A stretch of DNA of 64,000 nt, from positions 65,827,176 through 65,891,175 of the forward strand of contig CM049316.1 of assembly GCA_026874595.1 (NCBI GenBank), in the 5' to 3' direction. The notes beneath the pieces are model-generated. The model did not search any database and had not been told where the DNA came from. It worked only from the letters and a program-made list of their open reading frames with translations. The position numbers and the translations under genes are program-made. Source of the DNA: Sipunculus nudus. Its lineage: Eukaryota > Annelida > Sipuncula > Golfingiida > Sipunculidae. Below, in pieces: positions 11,272-21,520 of this stretch (the stretch's first letter is position 1; each line of letters opens with the position of its first letter).

Positions 11272-11385
11272 ACAGTTCAACAAGCAGATGTAATTTAAAA
11301 AGTACTGTTAGAAATGGCGTGCACATCTACTTAAACTAATACTGATCAGAAACCTATAGCCTTCACTGCAACCTGAGCGTCTACA
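11272..11385 (+). repeat. Dispersed repeat R4, copy 1
   Basis: Shares a nearly identical ~35-base core (starting AAAAAGTACTGTTAGAAATG) with 63590-63705, plus similar flanks (ACAGTTC.ACAAGCAGATG before it). Both are on the plus strand, 52 kb apart. The core is far better conserved than the flanks. Confidence 0.65.
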
Positions 11386-11567
11386 GATTAAAGGGACCCA
11401 ATCACCTATCTGACCTTAATCAGCTAAAATTAATCCCGCAAAAATAATCAAACATTTCAACAACGGCATCTGGCAGCAAGTCACATGAGCCAGAGCTTTG
11501 CAAATGGCGTTTTGCAACAAGTGACCTTTCTACCTCCGCATATACGCAGCCTACCACCTTAGGTTAC

Positions 11568-11620
11568 ATGTTTTTCCCGTTTGTCAACATTGCTGTGTTG
11601 ACAAACGTGGTTGATAAACA
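11568..11620. repeat. Hairpin-forming inverted repeat
   Basis: GTTTGTCAACA and TGTTGACAAAC (11579-11589 and 11596-11606) form a perfect 11-bp stem around a 6-nt loop. An outer pair CATGTTT/AAACATG extends it. No transcript evidence is visible; it may be the heart of a small foldback element. Confidence 0.6.
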
Positions 11621-11854
11621 TGTTTATACATCCTCAATGAAGGCATTATAAGAATTTTTCCAAAATTACCCTAAGATCATTAATATTTACACAGAGGAAG
11701 CCAGAAATCACATAAATTCTTTTTCAAAAGGTAGGTAAATGGGCACCTTAAAGTTAAAAAAAAATCGACTTTAAAGTGGCAGGCTGCCGCTATTCACGTG
11801 ATGGCATTGCGAAGACCACGTACAAGTGAGACAGCAAAGGTGCCGTCATGCAAT

Positions 11855-11975
11855 TTCATTACGGCCCATTTGTGTATTCATATGTGGGCGGCAGTAACTT
11901 CTGTGCTAAGGACGATTCTGTCCCCAAAAGTCAATACGAACACCATTGGCATTTAATCGCCCATGTTAACTTTCT
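11855..11975 (+). repeat. Dispersed repeat R3, copy 2
   Basis: Partner of the copy at 1481-1605; same orientation, moderate divergence. Confidence 0.5.
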
Positions 11976-11999
11976 ATCGACGTGATATTTAAAGCGAGT

Positions 12000-14660
12000 T
12001 AGCTCGAGATAATGGCATAGTTATAACGCTTCAGTTAATATATACTAATTGCATACATATACATTGGCCGCTGATTACTTAAGCTATTCCCGATCTTTTT
12101 CTGTAGTTTTGTTTGGTGATATCTGGAGCACACTGCATACAAGTTGTTAGCAAACGCCGTTCATGCTGAAGTGTTGCATATGCGCGGAGGGTGAAAGGTC
12201 ACCAGTTGCAAAACGCCCTTTCAAGACTCTAGATCATCTGATTTACCACCAGATGTCCTTGTTCAGTGAGATTGGAATATTTTGTTGGAACCCCCCCCCC
12301 CCCCCCATGTTAAAACATGTGGATGAAAACACAATGAACAGCCTGTGTGCTCTGGTATTGGTATTTTCTGGATTTTTTTTTATAAACGGTTCAAGGGATT
12401 AAGTTTAATTAATGGAGATTTAATTAATAGGCTCCTTTCATTCAGATATTTATCAGCACAGCATAATTTTTAATCGTCTTCTATCTCATTAAATGAATTG
12501 ATAGTGTTACAAAATAGGATATTTTTGTCCAAACATTGGCCTAATCTTGTTTTCCTTAAATTGTTCAGGATATATATGCTAGCAACGGCGTAATATCTAG
12601 ATACGGCATAAATCGTGAAATAGCTATTATTTCAAATGTTCTCATAGAAAGCTAATGACTAAACGACTTACAAATGATGAAGCACTGCGAAAAATATGGA
12701 GGAGGATATGGGAATGTTAGCTAAGGGGACTTAGAAACTGAAATATGTAAATTATATGCAGAAAATATTTAAACGGAGATACAGTGGGATCGGTTTATTG
12801 TTATGGTAGCACCAGTAGAAAAAAAAACATATCTGCAACACACCAAAATTTGTTTTAAAACCATTTTAGAAGTATACATTATTGTATGTCTTTTACAGTG
12901 AACTCTCTGATGGTATACAAACTTTTTAATTTTTATATGACATTTTAACCATTTATTTTTTTGTTTAATTTTTAAACAGTACGCTATTTTAAGCACATGG
13001 TAACAGCAAGCCATTTTTTATATTATACTACATGACGATATCTCAAAAGTCTTTTTTTATGTTTTTCTTCTGTCTTGTCTCTGTCTTCCTTCAAACCAGT
13101 GTTTCTTCTTCTTTGCATACGAGAGTTACGTATTAAATCTACCAGCACACTTGTTTACCTATGCCAGGACAAAAAGCTCCTATTTAAGATCAATTATCCA
13201 CCCCTGAACCAAACCTGATTCATTTGATAACCAATCACTGAATCCAGGCTTGTGATAAGTAATACACATTTCACCAATAACTGACCGTAATGTTATCGAT
13301 GATCGATCGTCGCAGATCCGTTTTAACATTTTCCCCGATAACCAGCCAATATGTTAAGTCTGTAGTAAGTGCAGATAAATGGGCGTACATTTTCCCCGTT
13401 ATATTACAAAACTGGTCAGGTCATATCCGTTGAATCCAGTCCCAGGACGTATTATAGATTCATTGAAAAACCGTGTCCCCCAGCTGCTCGGTCACAGGGA
13501 GCCCCTGTAAATCGTGCCGGCACGACAGGTCTGGATGTTTCTTCTCTTTGCAATAACAACAAGAACCCTGCATCCTAAGGATCGCAAGACTCCGCCATGT
13601 AATATTTGTGGGATGCTCCAAATCCCGTGTTCGCATTCACTTATTTGGCCCCTATTCCCAGGTTGCATACATGACTCTACATATTTTTATATTCCTTGAT
13701 GATGTTCCGGAATCCAGATCATGTGCCGGTTCGCACGCGATACTATCCATGCGCACGAAATAAAATTAGTTTTATGCATCTCATCTTCACAACCACTGAA
13801 CTGTACAGTAGTAACCTCCATCCCAATAAAAATTTAAGTAAGAATTTTCTTCAATTGCACCCTAACTTGCATATTAAAAATTTAAAATACAAACTAAACA
13901 GTTTTTAATATGATTTCTTTTTTTTTTAAGAATGAAAACCAGGTTATAGACTCAACATTTGACCAATAAACATGGTTTATTCTTTAGATACTAAATCAAA
14001 TAGAATTTTCTTCAGATTTCGTCAAATTAGCGGCCCTAATTTGCTTATTACAAAAATTCCAATGTTAATCATAAAGACAACCACTTTTCAGATTTATCAG
14101 TGGGCCCTAACTTTTACAACTCTATTAAAAAATTCGTAGGTAACCCGTAGGTACTGTCAACTAGACTTTTACAATAACTAGCAACATAGTGCATCGGGAT
14201 CAAAAGGCAAGAGTGCTTCAAAGAGGCTAAGTATGGCGGAGTCGTTTTCAAGTGATTGTATTGAGTTTCATGTGAATCTGTATAAAAGATGTGGACCATT
14301 ACCCAGGTTATGTTCCAAAGTTCCATTCAAAGGGCTATAATCCAGGGACCAGAGTAGCTCAGCCGGCTTCTTTCAGAATCTTATAAATGTACGTCATAGA
14401 GGTGAAAGCCCGGATAATTGCCCATCTCTCAGAGAAAATGTAACAGTGAATATTTGAGATGCTTGAAAAGAAACCGACTGTAAGAAAGATTGACTATATG
14501 TTCTGTGAGAAAGGGAATGAGAAAGACAAAAGAACTTCAGAATTGAGTCTGTGTATGATTTTCAAATGTAACGCAGTTTGACTGGAAATTTGTCACTTCT
14601 GGTCTAGAACGTTATTCGGAATGCGCTTTGATAATAATAATCAATTTTTCATCTTGAAGT
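12000..14660. other. Non-coding stretch
   Basis: Contains a run of 16 C at 12291-12306 and scattered short frames on both strands, none with domain character. A somewhat more GC-rich patch at 13440-13560 has two overlapping plus-strand frames but no partner in the window and no recognised motif. Confidence 0.5.
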
Positions 14661-14664
14661 CACT

Positions 14665-14985
14665 GGCTTCGTTGGCTCAGAGGTAGAACGCAGGACTAAA
14701 AGCCGGGAGATCGTGAGTTCCAAACTCAGCCGAGGCAGTGAGACTTTTCACGGTCGGCCCTAAGCCAGATGAGCGTTCTTAAGGCTTAATGGGTAGACTG
14801 TGCCTAACTGTCGTGTTTCACTCACAGACGAGTGCGCCTTTCGTGGGATCCTCATTTTATGACTCAGCAGGACGCAGAAGTGGTACATCGAGCCTGGTTG
14901 ATACCCGGATAATCGAGTTCAAGCTCTTGTCACGTATTCCGAAAACGCATTGGAACTCTGAAGATGTACTCAGTTAAGCTGGCAT
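14665..14985 (+). repeat. tRNA-derived SINE family S1, copy 1
   Basis: The tRNA-like head (14665-14737) has an A-box-like segment (TTGGCTCAGAGGTAGAACG), an anticodon-arm-like part and a degenerate B box (GAGTTCCAAACTC). A body follows with GTCGGCCC, AGGCTTAATGG, TTTCACTCACA and GTGGGATCCTC. The same head and body, in the same order, occur inverted at 24490-24712. The head is too degenerate to be a working tRNA. The 3' limit (14985) is uncertain: the two copies clearly match only to about TTATGAC near 14860. Confidence 0.8.
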
Positions 14986-14989
14986 TAAT

Positions 14990-17900
14990 AATAATGAGGC
15001 CGTTGCCTTCATAAAAAATCCATCTATATACAATCTTTGGTGCCTTAGATATAGCATTTTAATTCTTACAAACCAGGTAGTAATTTAGCGTATTTTTTCA
15101 GGTACATTGACCATAGTTATCGTTGTTTGGATGGAAGTCCATGAAAAACCGGTTTTCGTTCTGTATTTAGGATGAAGTGATGAATTGAATTATTTTAAAG
15201 TTCTCGTGCTATTTAAAAAAAGAAGGATTGGAAAAATGTCCATAATTTGTTTGGTATCTGAGCACCTTTGTAACTATAGTTATTCATTGTTATTAAAGTT
15301 ATTTCACTATTTAATCACTATGACATTGAGACTTAACTTAAACAACAATCTTATCCCGTTGTCTAAATGAGAAACGCGTTATCAATTAAAGATAATGTGA
15401 ATGTATTTTCTGTTCATTAGTAGGTGAAACGGGTGTTTCAAATTTTAGCAGTATCTTTTACACTCGATTGTCTATTTTCTGATTACCTGTAGGGAAGCTG
15501 TCAATGTTTTTATAAATCGATTTGAATAATCTCGATGAAAGATGAGAGTATTACTATTTTACTGACAGCTCTGTTAATGTATTTAAAACGAGCAGCCGAC
15601 AACAACAGTCGTGCGTGGGATGTTAATTCATACTCTCTCCTTTTCAAAATCATTCATTTTGTCCCACCTTGCCAAAACATTTGTTATGAATTTTCATCCA
15701 TTACGGAATATGAGCGTGCATTTTCTTCAGTTTACAAGTCCGGAGGGTCCAATACCTTCTTTTCTTATGAGATCTCAAGAGGGTTCGGCGACTGTTCCGT
15801 TGTTTATGTCTGAAGAGTGCACGGCAGTCAGCGGTCTGGTGAGACCAACAGTTTATACTGACAGTGTTGTAATCGTAGCTTAATTTGCAGGTAGTAATTA
15901 TCGAGTTATTTTTTCCAGGTACAAAACATCCAGGTGGGAATTGACGGTTGACGTCATCTCTAATTGCGCGAGTCAGGTAAGGAATAGAAAAAGATGATTA
16001 TTTTTCCTCTTTTCATTCTTCATGTTTCCAAATGCATCAGGTGACTTTCAGATTTCTTGTTTTTACATGCCCTTAAACAGACTGCAATTAGATGAATAAC
16101 ACCTAATTATACCTTTGCAATCATCTACAGTCCATGCCCCTCTGAGGTTTACAGTGTGTGTTCTTTTCATTCTTAATGCTTATCCTTCCATTTTTATTTT
16201 TTAAATCGTTACTTAAATTCAGAGTTAAGCCAACAATTTAACTTATGCTTTCAGTTTATGAAAACGAATGTAGGTAGACTCAAAGGGAGAAAGTAATTAA
16301 GAAAAAAGTCACTCATGTTTCTTGCATTTTCTGGGATGCATGTTAAAGAAAGTTTAACTCGCTTCTCAAGTAATTGCACCAGGAAACAGTTTTGTCCCCG
16401 GTAGACTGTAACAAACATCTGCGTGGGCTGTGTTTCTACAGCCATTTGTTTGAAACATTCATTACTTCCCGTATTGGCAAACCTGTCCTTACATAGTTTT
16501 TCTTTATCAGCTGAGAGCATGTTTTCTGTTCAGTTAATGCTCATCCTACAACTAAGTCCAACGACTTATCCGCATGTGATATCTATATTAACTTGACGGC
16601 AGTCCTATCGTGTACCCCACAAAGGCTCCTCAGTCTGTCTCATGTTTTATCTCGCCTAAATTTTATGTCGTCAGTTTACTACTATGGTGTGTCATAGGAA
16701 CGCAATTTTTACACCTGAATTAGCCCTTTTCCTTATTATATCACCTGAATTTTCCCTTTGCCTTAAAACAGGCCAGACGTGAATGATCTCGTCTTCGATA
16801 CACGTTCTTTACTTTGCTTACCCACGCATGAATGTACTTTGGATTGGGATATTCTTGACTTTTATTCTTTCTTTGCTGTTGAGCTATCTCGTGGTAGCTC
16901 ACATGATTAAAACCTTTGAGGTATTTGTTTGAAGTAAACATGTATATCCGTTAAATCTGCTAAGATGAATAGATATATAGTGAAACAAAATGATATTATA
17001 TAAACTTGTTGTTGCCAGTTGTGGGTAAAAATCCTCAATGCCGTGAGAAAAAATGTGTTTTCCACAACGTAATCTAATAAAAGGTAAAAAAAACATGTTA
17101 TGACTTAATTTTAATATATGCGATCAGTAATACATGGACTCATGCCGAATTAGTTTTCATTTATGGCTCTTCAGCAATAAGGTAGCAAAAATGTATAACA
17201 TACCTTATTTGTTATTACCACGTCTGACAAAATGTGTCGAATTATCCTAAGTAGTCTTGAGACATGACAATTTCAAAAATACATAATCAAATATATGTAT
17301 GTAGAAAACAGTACATTTAAAAACATTCACGACTACATTTCAACCGGAACAATTAGGGAAGAGCTAAAGCTTTTCTCAGTTTAATCAAAAGGACAGAAAT
17401 TCATCCATTTACATCTAGTTATTGAAATTATTGTAAAGTTGTGTATAAATGTCTTAGTCGGGGAATCACATCCTGATTATCTTTTCTAGGCAGCATATTC
17501 TTCTACAATAATATTTAAAAATAAACGTACATCTGAAACTGAAAAATATTATGTGAATTCCCCTGTCTTAAATTTATATAAAACACTACCATATATTGGG
17601 GTAAATTAAAAATCAAGAGCTAATCAAACTTCTGAGTAGCAGACCACGTGATGTTTTAATGCTTGTAATTTTTTTAAAATCGTTTTGCCCATAACTAATC
17701 GTGACATTTTTGTTATGCAACAAAGCCTTTGAAATAGATAGGTTTAAACCGCAAAATGCTTAATCTCCCTAGCTTTTCAGAAGAATTTATGCTCGTATCA
17801 GATTTTAATTATGATCGGTCGTAGATATGTGGTGTGAGACAAGATCGTGCTTACATAAGGAACCGATTAACCTTGGCGTGCCTGCGGCTTTCCTATGTGT

Positions 17901-18440
17901 CTCGATGTCGTTTTCTCGCCAATAAAGTGTAACAAGGAGACCAACAGTAGACATTACCAGACAACATCACGAAGGGGTCGGTACAAAGGATAAGGAAATA
18001 AATCAAATGTGCTGCACAAAAACGTTTGTGTATCCATTTCATACATCCCACGTTAGCGTTTGTCTACATTTTATACATATTCATAGGTGCCGCTGTATGT
18101 GAAAGGGGATTGTCCTCTTTTACATCCAATTGACATTTTTTGAAGAGGCAGAATATTTTTAAAATATTAGAACGTTGTAGTTTTTACGTTCCCCATTAGC
18201 CTGAAAATACTTCAGCTTTCCATCCTTATATTTATCCTATATAAAGACGCCGGGCTTTCAGGTTGGGCACTCAATGATTTTCAGGTTCGACAGAGATTCA
18301 CCTCATGGGAAGGCCATTTTTGAATAGTATAGACTGAGAGTTCCAATATTAAATTCATTGGTATAGAATGATACAATTTGTATCATATAACCCTTTGTTT
18401 AAGATTTAAATTATAATATATTTGTCTTGTATAGATTTTA
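14990..18440. other. Non-coding stretch
   Basis: AT-rich sequence with short frames on both strands (up to 92 codons near 15535-15813 and 89 near 16251-16520). None has recognisable motifs, and no repeat partner was found in the window. Confidence 0.5.
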
Positions 18441-18451
18441 GATAACTGTAG

Positions 18452-18606
18452 AATGTATACATTCTATGGCTCAACCGTAGAATGTATACGTTCCATAGCC
18501 AAACCATTGTTTACATTCTATGGATTATATAAAGAATGTACACATTATATGATCCAAATAATGGAATGTGTACATTCAATGGCCACGGTCTTTGAAAATG
18601 TAGAAT
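18452..18606. repeat. Palindromic ~30-bp minisatellite, left array
   Basis: About five units, each built on the palindrome GAATGTAYACATTC flanked by CATA/TATG, with variable spacers such as GCTCAACC. The same unit recurs at 21195-21345, beyond the satellite and Penelope-like element. The small Met-initiated frame through it is repeat-derived. Confidence 0.8.
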
Positions 18607-18609
18607 TCT

Positions 18610-18706
18610 ACCAAGTTTACCCTGGTATCAGTATTCTTGTTGAGTGAGTGAAAAGTATTAAAGCAGACTTGTTTAATGAAACATATTTATTCACATAACA
18701 TATTTA
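18610..18706 (+). repeat. AT-rich satellite, left remnant
   Basis: One partial unit: TTGTTGAGTGAGTGAAAAGT, then AAAGCAGACTTGTTTAATGA and ACATATTTATTCACATAACA. It matches the units at 20579-21020. It stops at ACATATTTA (18698-18706), and the satellite resumes in phase after 20578, on the far side of the Penelope-like element. Confidence 0.75.
18698..18706. repeat. Candidate target-site duplication, left copy
   Basis: ACATATTTA, repeated at 20570-20578 on the other side of the Penelope-like element. The satellite sequence normally contains this string once at this point of the unit, so a 9-bp duplication on insertion is a simple explanation. Confidence 0.55.
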
Positions 18707-18754
18707 CATAATAAATATAAAACGATTTAACAGTACTCACATGCAAAGTATTTC

Positions 18755-18793
18755 AAAGCAGAGCTTTCGTCTGGTCTCTACCAGACTTGTTTA
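18755..18793 (-). ncRNA. Degenerate hammerhead-ribozyme-like motif in PLE 3' region
   Basis: Read on the element's strand: a 7-bp stem GTCTGGT/ACCAGAC with an AGAG loop (18769-18786), then GAAA (18765-18768), then a possible 2-bp stem GC-TCT-GC and TTT. This matches helix II, the GAAA box and a very short helix III of the hammerheads reported in Penelope-like elements. The 7 bases before helix II read TAAACAA where CTGATGA is required, so the catalytic core is lost and the copy should be inactive. It may be a chance hairpin, but the GAAA placement argues against that. Confidence 0.4.
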
Positions 18794-18825
18794 CTGAATG
18801 GCGTGAACAAGGCCAGGGTAAATCC

Positions 18826-20573
18826 TTAGTTTGTTGTTGACACGTTGCCATTGAGGCACGTACGGTCACGTGTCAACAACAAGGGGTTGTAGGTCCTCGG
18901 AAGAGGGTGGCGCTCTTGGTCCTGGTTAAGAGTGGGGTGGAGTTTTCGTATGTGCATACCTTCGCGTACGCCGCGTTCGAATCAGCGTGAGTCTTTGTCA
19001 ACCATTTTGCCTTTTTCTAGATGGTGCCCTGTACTGTTGTGATGTTGGAAGACTTGGGAATTAGCGTCTTTTAGATGTTCTGAGTGTCGCACTTTAAAGG
19101 CTCTACCCGTTTCACCGAAATATTGGTGGTTGCAGTCTGCACATTGGAGATGGTACACAATACCACCAATATCCGACATGGGGTCCTTATCCTTGGGGGT
19201 GCCAAGGTGTCTGGGGATGGAGTTGGCAGGGACGCATGAGTTACAACACCCAGTTTGCGGAATTTCATTGTTGGAATGTCAGAAATGCCTTCCACGTAGG
19301 GGATCGTGACATGACCTTTAACAGGAAAAGAGCGCTCAGTACCAGGGTGGGGCACAATTTTGTCCGTGTGAGGGGCAGCCTCTCTCGCCCAGCGAGGGCA
19401 GCCCGAAAAACTGAGAACCTTGTCTAGATGGTCGAGTTCAGTGTCAAGGGCTTCCTGGGAGCTGCAGATTGCAAGAGCACGGTGCTTTGGGGTGCGTACT
19501 ACACCAAGTATGTGTTGAAGGGGCTGGTGGCTGTCGAATTGCACATGTTGGTCGGTGTGTGTGGGTTTTCTATACACCGAGAACTCAAGGGATCCGTCGT
19601 CTTGAATGTTAATCTTAGCGTCAAGCATAGCAATCTTCTTGTCCTCAACATGTTCCACTGTGAACTGTATCTTAGAGTCGATGCTGTTCAGGTGGACAGT
19701 AAAGAGGTCAATGAGTGCGCTTTTGAGCGATGAGATAGTGTCGTCGACATAGCGATCCCAAAATTTGAGCGGATGGGGGGGGGGGGGGGATGAAGAGATG
19801 GCTTTCTCCTCAGAATTCTCCATGTGGAGATTAGCCACAATAGGGCTTACTGGGCAGCCCATAGCGGCACCTTCCATCTGCTTATAGTACTCTTTGTAAA
19901 CGAAATAAGTCGCCTTGAGGCATAACCTGAGAAGGGCCGTGACCTGGGCTGCATTTAAGTCGGTCCAATCGTTGAGGGTCTCGTCATTCTCCAGCAGCTC
20001 CAAGATAATCTTAAGGGCCTCATCCACAGGTACACTAGTGAAGAGGGCAGTGACGTCATAAGACACCAAACTCTCATCTTCTGCCAGTATGGTGCGGGAT
20101 AATTTCTCTACCAGGTCTTTACTGTTCTTGATGTGACGGGGAGATTTACCCACCAGAGGGGCAAGTATCCTAGCCATTCCTGGAAATATTGTACGTGAGC
20201 AGGTGACAGATCGACGAGAGGCTACTATTGGGCGCAAGGGGACGCCAGGCTTGAGGATCTTGGGGAGGCCGTAGAATTTTGGGGCAACGGAGGAAGTGGG
20301 TATAGCTCAAGATATTGTTTCTGAGTCAGAGCACCAGACGCCTTAATGGCCTTCAAAGCCGAGATGACCTGTCTAGAATTCATGTCTGTGGGGCCTTTTT
20401 TGAGTTTTTCGTAGGTGTTGGTGACACAGGGCCTCCATTTTTGCCTCATACTCAGATTTGTCCATTACGACTGCAGCACGACCTTTGTCAGCCGGCATGG
20501 TGTAAATGGAGGCACCATTTTTCAAATCATCCAGAGCTCGTCTTTCCTCTTGGGAGATGTTACTTTTGTACAT
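18826..20573 (-). pseudogene. Penelope-like RT plus GIY-YIG endonuclease, broken
   Basis: In intact elements this protein nicks DNA and primes reverse transcription at the target. Four blocks in different phases can be read. 20373-20573 and 20225-20449 give the N-terminal RT part (TMPADKG, ALKAIKASG). 19071-20237 gives the RT core with SYDVTALFTSVP (residues 59-70), GAAMGCPVSPIVANL (123-137), YVDD (163-166) and YRKPTHTD. 18982-19179 gives the GIY-YIG domain: GIVYHLQC, CxxC, YFGETGR and a later His pair. Breaks: phase changes near 20400-20440, 20297 and 19215-19235, plus a TGA inside the last part at about 18982. After that TGA the family's LHPTLN...LP..YN ending is still readable to a TAA at 18826-18828. 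A G run at 19777-19789 encodes a PPPP insert before YVDD. The first ATG lies in the target duplication, so it is not the native start. Confidence 0.85.
18831..18882. repeat. 15-bp perfect inverted repeat at end of PLE frame
   Basis: TTGTTGTTGACACGT (18831-18845) and ACGTGTCAACAACAA (18868-18882) pair perfectly around a 22-nt loop. It covers the last codons of the element's protein, just before the stop and the hammerhead-like hairpin. It could be an RNA structure in the element's 3' end. Confidence 0.75.
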
Positions 20574-20578
20574 ATTTA
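20570..20578. repeat. Candidate target-site duplication, right copy
   Basis: ACATATTTA, identical to 18698-18706. It supplies the only ATG of the truncated Penelope frame (minus strand). Confidence 0.55.
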
Positions 20579-21020
20579 AAGTTTGTTGATAGAGTGTAGT
20601 AACATACCTGATACCAATATATTTTGGTTAAGAAATAAATTTAAAGCAAACTTGTCCAATAAAAAAATATTTGTTCACATAGTATATCTACAGTTTGTTG
20701 ACACAATAAAAAAATATAACAGATTTCCATATATTTTGGTTGAGAAAAAAACCGTAGGCACGCTATCTCAATAAAACATATGTATTCACATAACATTTTT
20801 ACAGTTTACATATCACAGTTGGGTGAGTGAAAAATATTAATGTAGACTTGTTTAATGAAACATATTTATTAAAATAATATATTTACAGATTGTTGATACA
20901 GAGAAGAAATTTACCCCGATATCCATACATTCTTGTTGAGTGAATGAAAAATATTAAAGCAGAATTGTTTAATAAAATATATTTATTCACAAAAAAATAA
21001 TTAACAGTTTGCATGCTGAT
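20579..21020 (+). repeat. AT-rich satellite, right part (~85-118 bp units)
   Basis: The box CTTGT..AATAAA(A)CATATTTATTCACA appears near 20650, 20765, 20847 and 20965 (spacings of about 111-118 and one of 83). Between the boxes are TTTACAGTTTGTTGATACA and TTGTTGAGTGA. Units are well diverged. It continues the partial unit at 18610-18706 in phase. Confidence 0.75.
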
Positions 21021-21194
21021 AGTGTATAACCTAGAAACAGACGGTATCAGGTAATAAAACCGGTTGATAGAAGACGCGATATGTTCAACACTACACAGAA
21101 TAATTTATAATATGTTCACCTTGTTCAAGATTGGTTTTGTACAATTTAGTCTACTTGTTTTTACAAGAAACATGGAACAAGATCATGTATTTAG

Positions 21195-21345
21195 GAGTCT
21201 ATATTCTATGGCTTGTGTCATCGAATGTACACATTCTATGACTTAACCCATGGAATGTACACAATCTATAACCTTGGTCCATAGAATGTACACATTCCGT
21301 GGTTAGGCCTTGAAATGCATACATTCTATGATTTGAACATAGAAT
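21195..21345. repeat. Palindromic ~30-bp minisatellite, right array
   Basis: Five units with core GAATGTACACATTC and CATA/TATG edges, spacers ACTTAACCC, CCTTGGTC and GTTAGGCC. It has the same unit as the array at 18452-18606, about 2.6 kb away. Confidence 0.8.
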
Positions 21346-21373
21346 GCATATATACTATATTAAGCTTACATCT

Positions 21374-21375
<2 letters not shown>

Positions 21376-21453
<78 letters not shown>
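21376..21453. repeat. (CT)n then (TA)n microsatellite
   Basis: CT repeats to 21404, then TA repeats to 21453, ending at the left end of the pogo-like MITE. Confidence 0.95.
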
Positions 21454-21454
<1 letters not shown>

Positions 21455-21520
21455 CAGAACCTCCCAATTACGGACACTGACGGAAGCAGACATTTTGCCC
21501 GCAATATAGATGTATCCTTA

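Larger units (their letters stand above)
18707..20569 (-). mobile_element. Penelope-like retroelement, 5'-truncated, inside satellite
   Basis: A minus-strand element whose reading frame contains a Penelope-type reverse transcriptase and a C-terminal GIY-YIG nuclease (see the pseudogene entry). It is flanked by ACATATTTA on both sides, and the AT-rich satellite continues in phase across it. The 5' end stops within the first part of the protein, where the N-terminal sequence of full-length elements is missing. This fits 5' truncation during target-primed reverse transcription. The 3' region after the stop codon (below 18826) carries a hammerhead-like hairpin at 18755-18793. Confidence 0.8.

Noticed and set aside
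14665-14737. Possible tRNA gene (also 24640-24712 and 32329-32400)
   Set aside because: A and B boxes are present, but acceptor and anticodon stems do not pair well, and each is followed by a body shared with another copy, so they are SINE heads.
18452-18606. Regular short repeats with spacers, CRISPR-like at first sight
   Set aside because: Repeats are diverged palindromes, spacers are short and partly shared, and the genome is clearly eukaryotic.
19071-20237. Host telomerase reverse transcriptase
   Set aside because: YRKPTHTD, the DVTALFTSVP and GCPVSPIVANL motifs and the adjoining GIY-YIG domain identify a Penelope-like element, not TERT.
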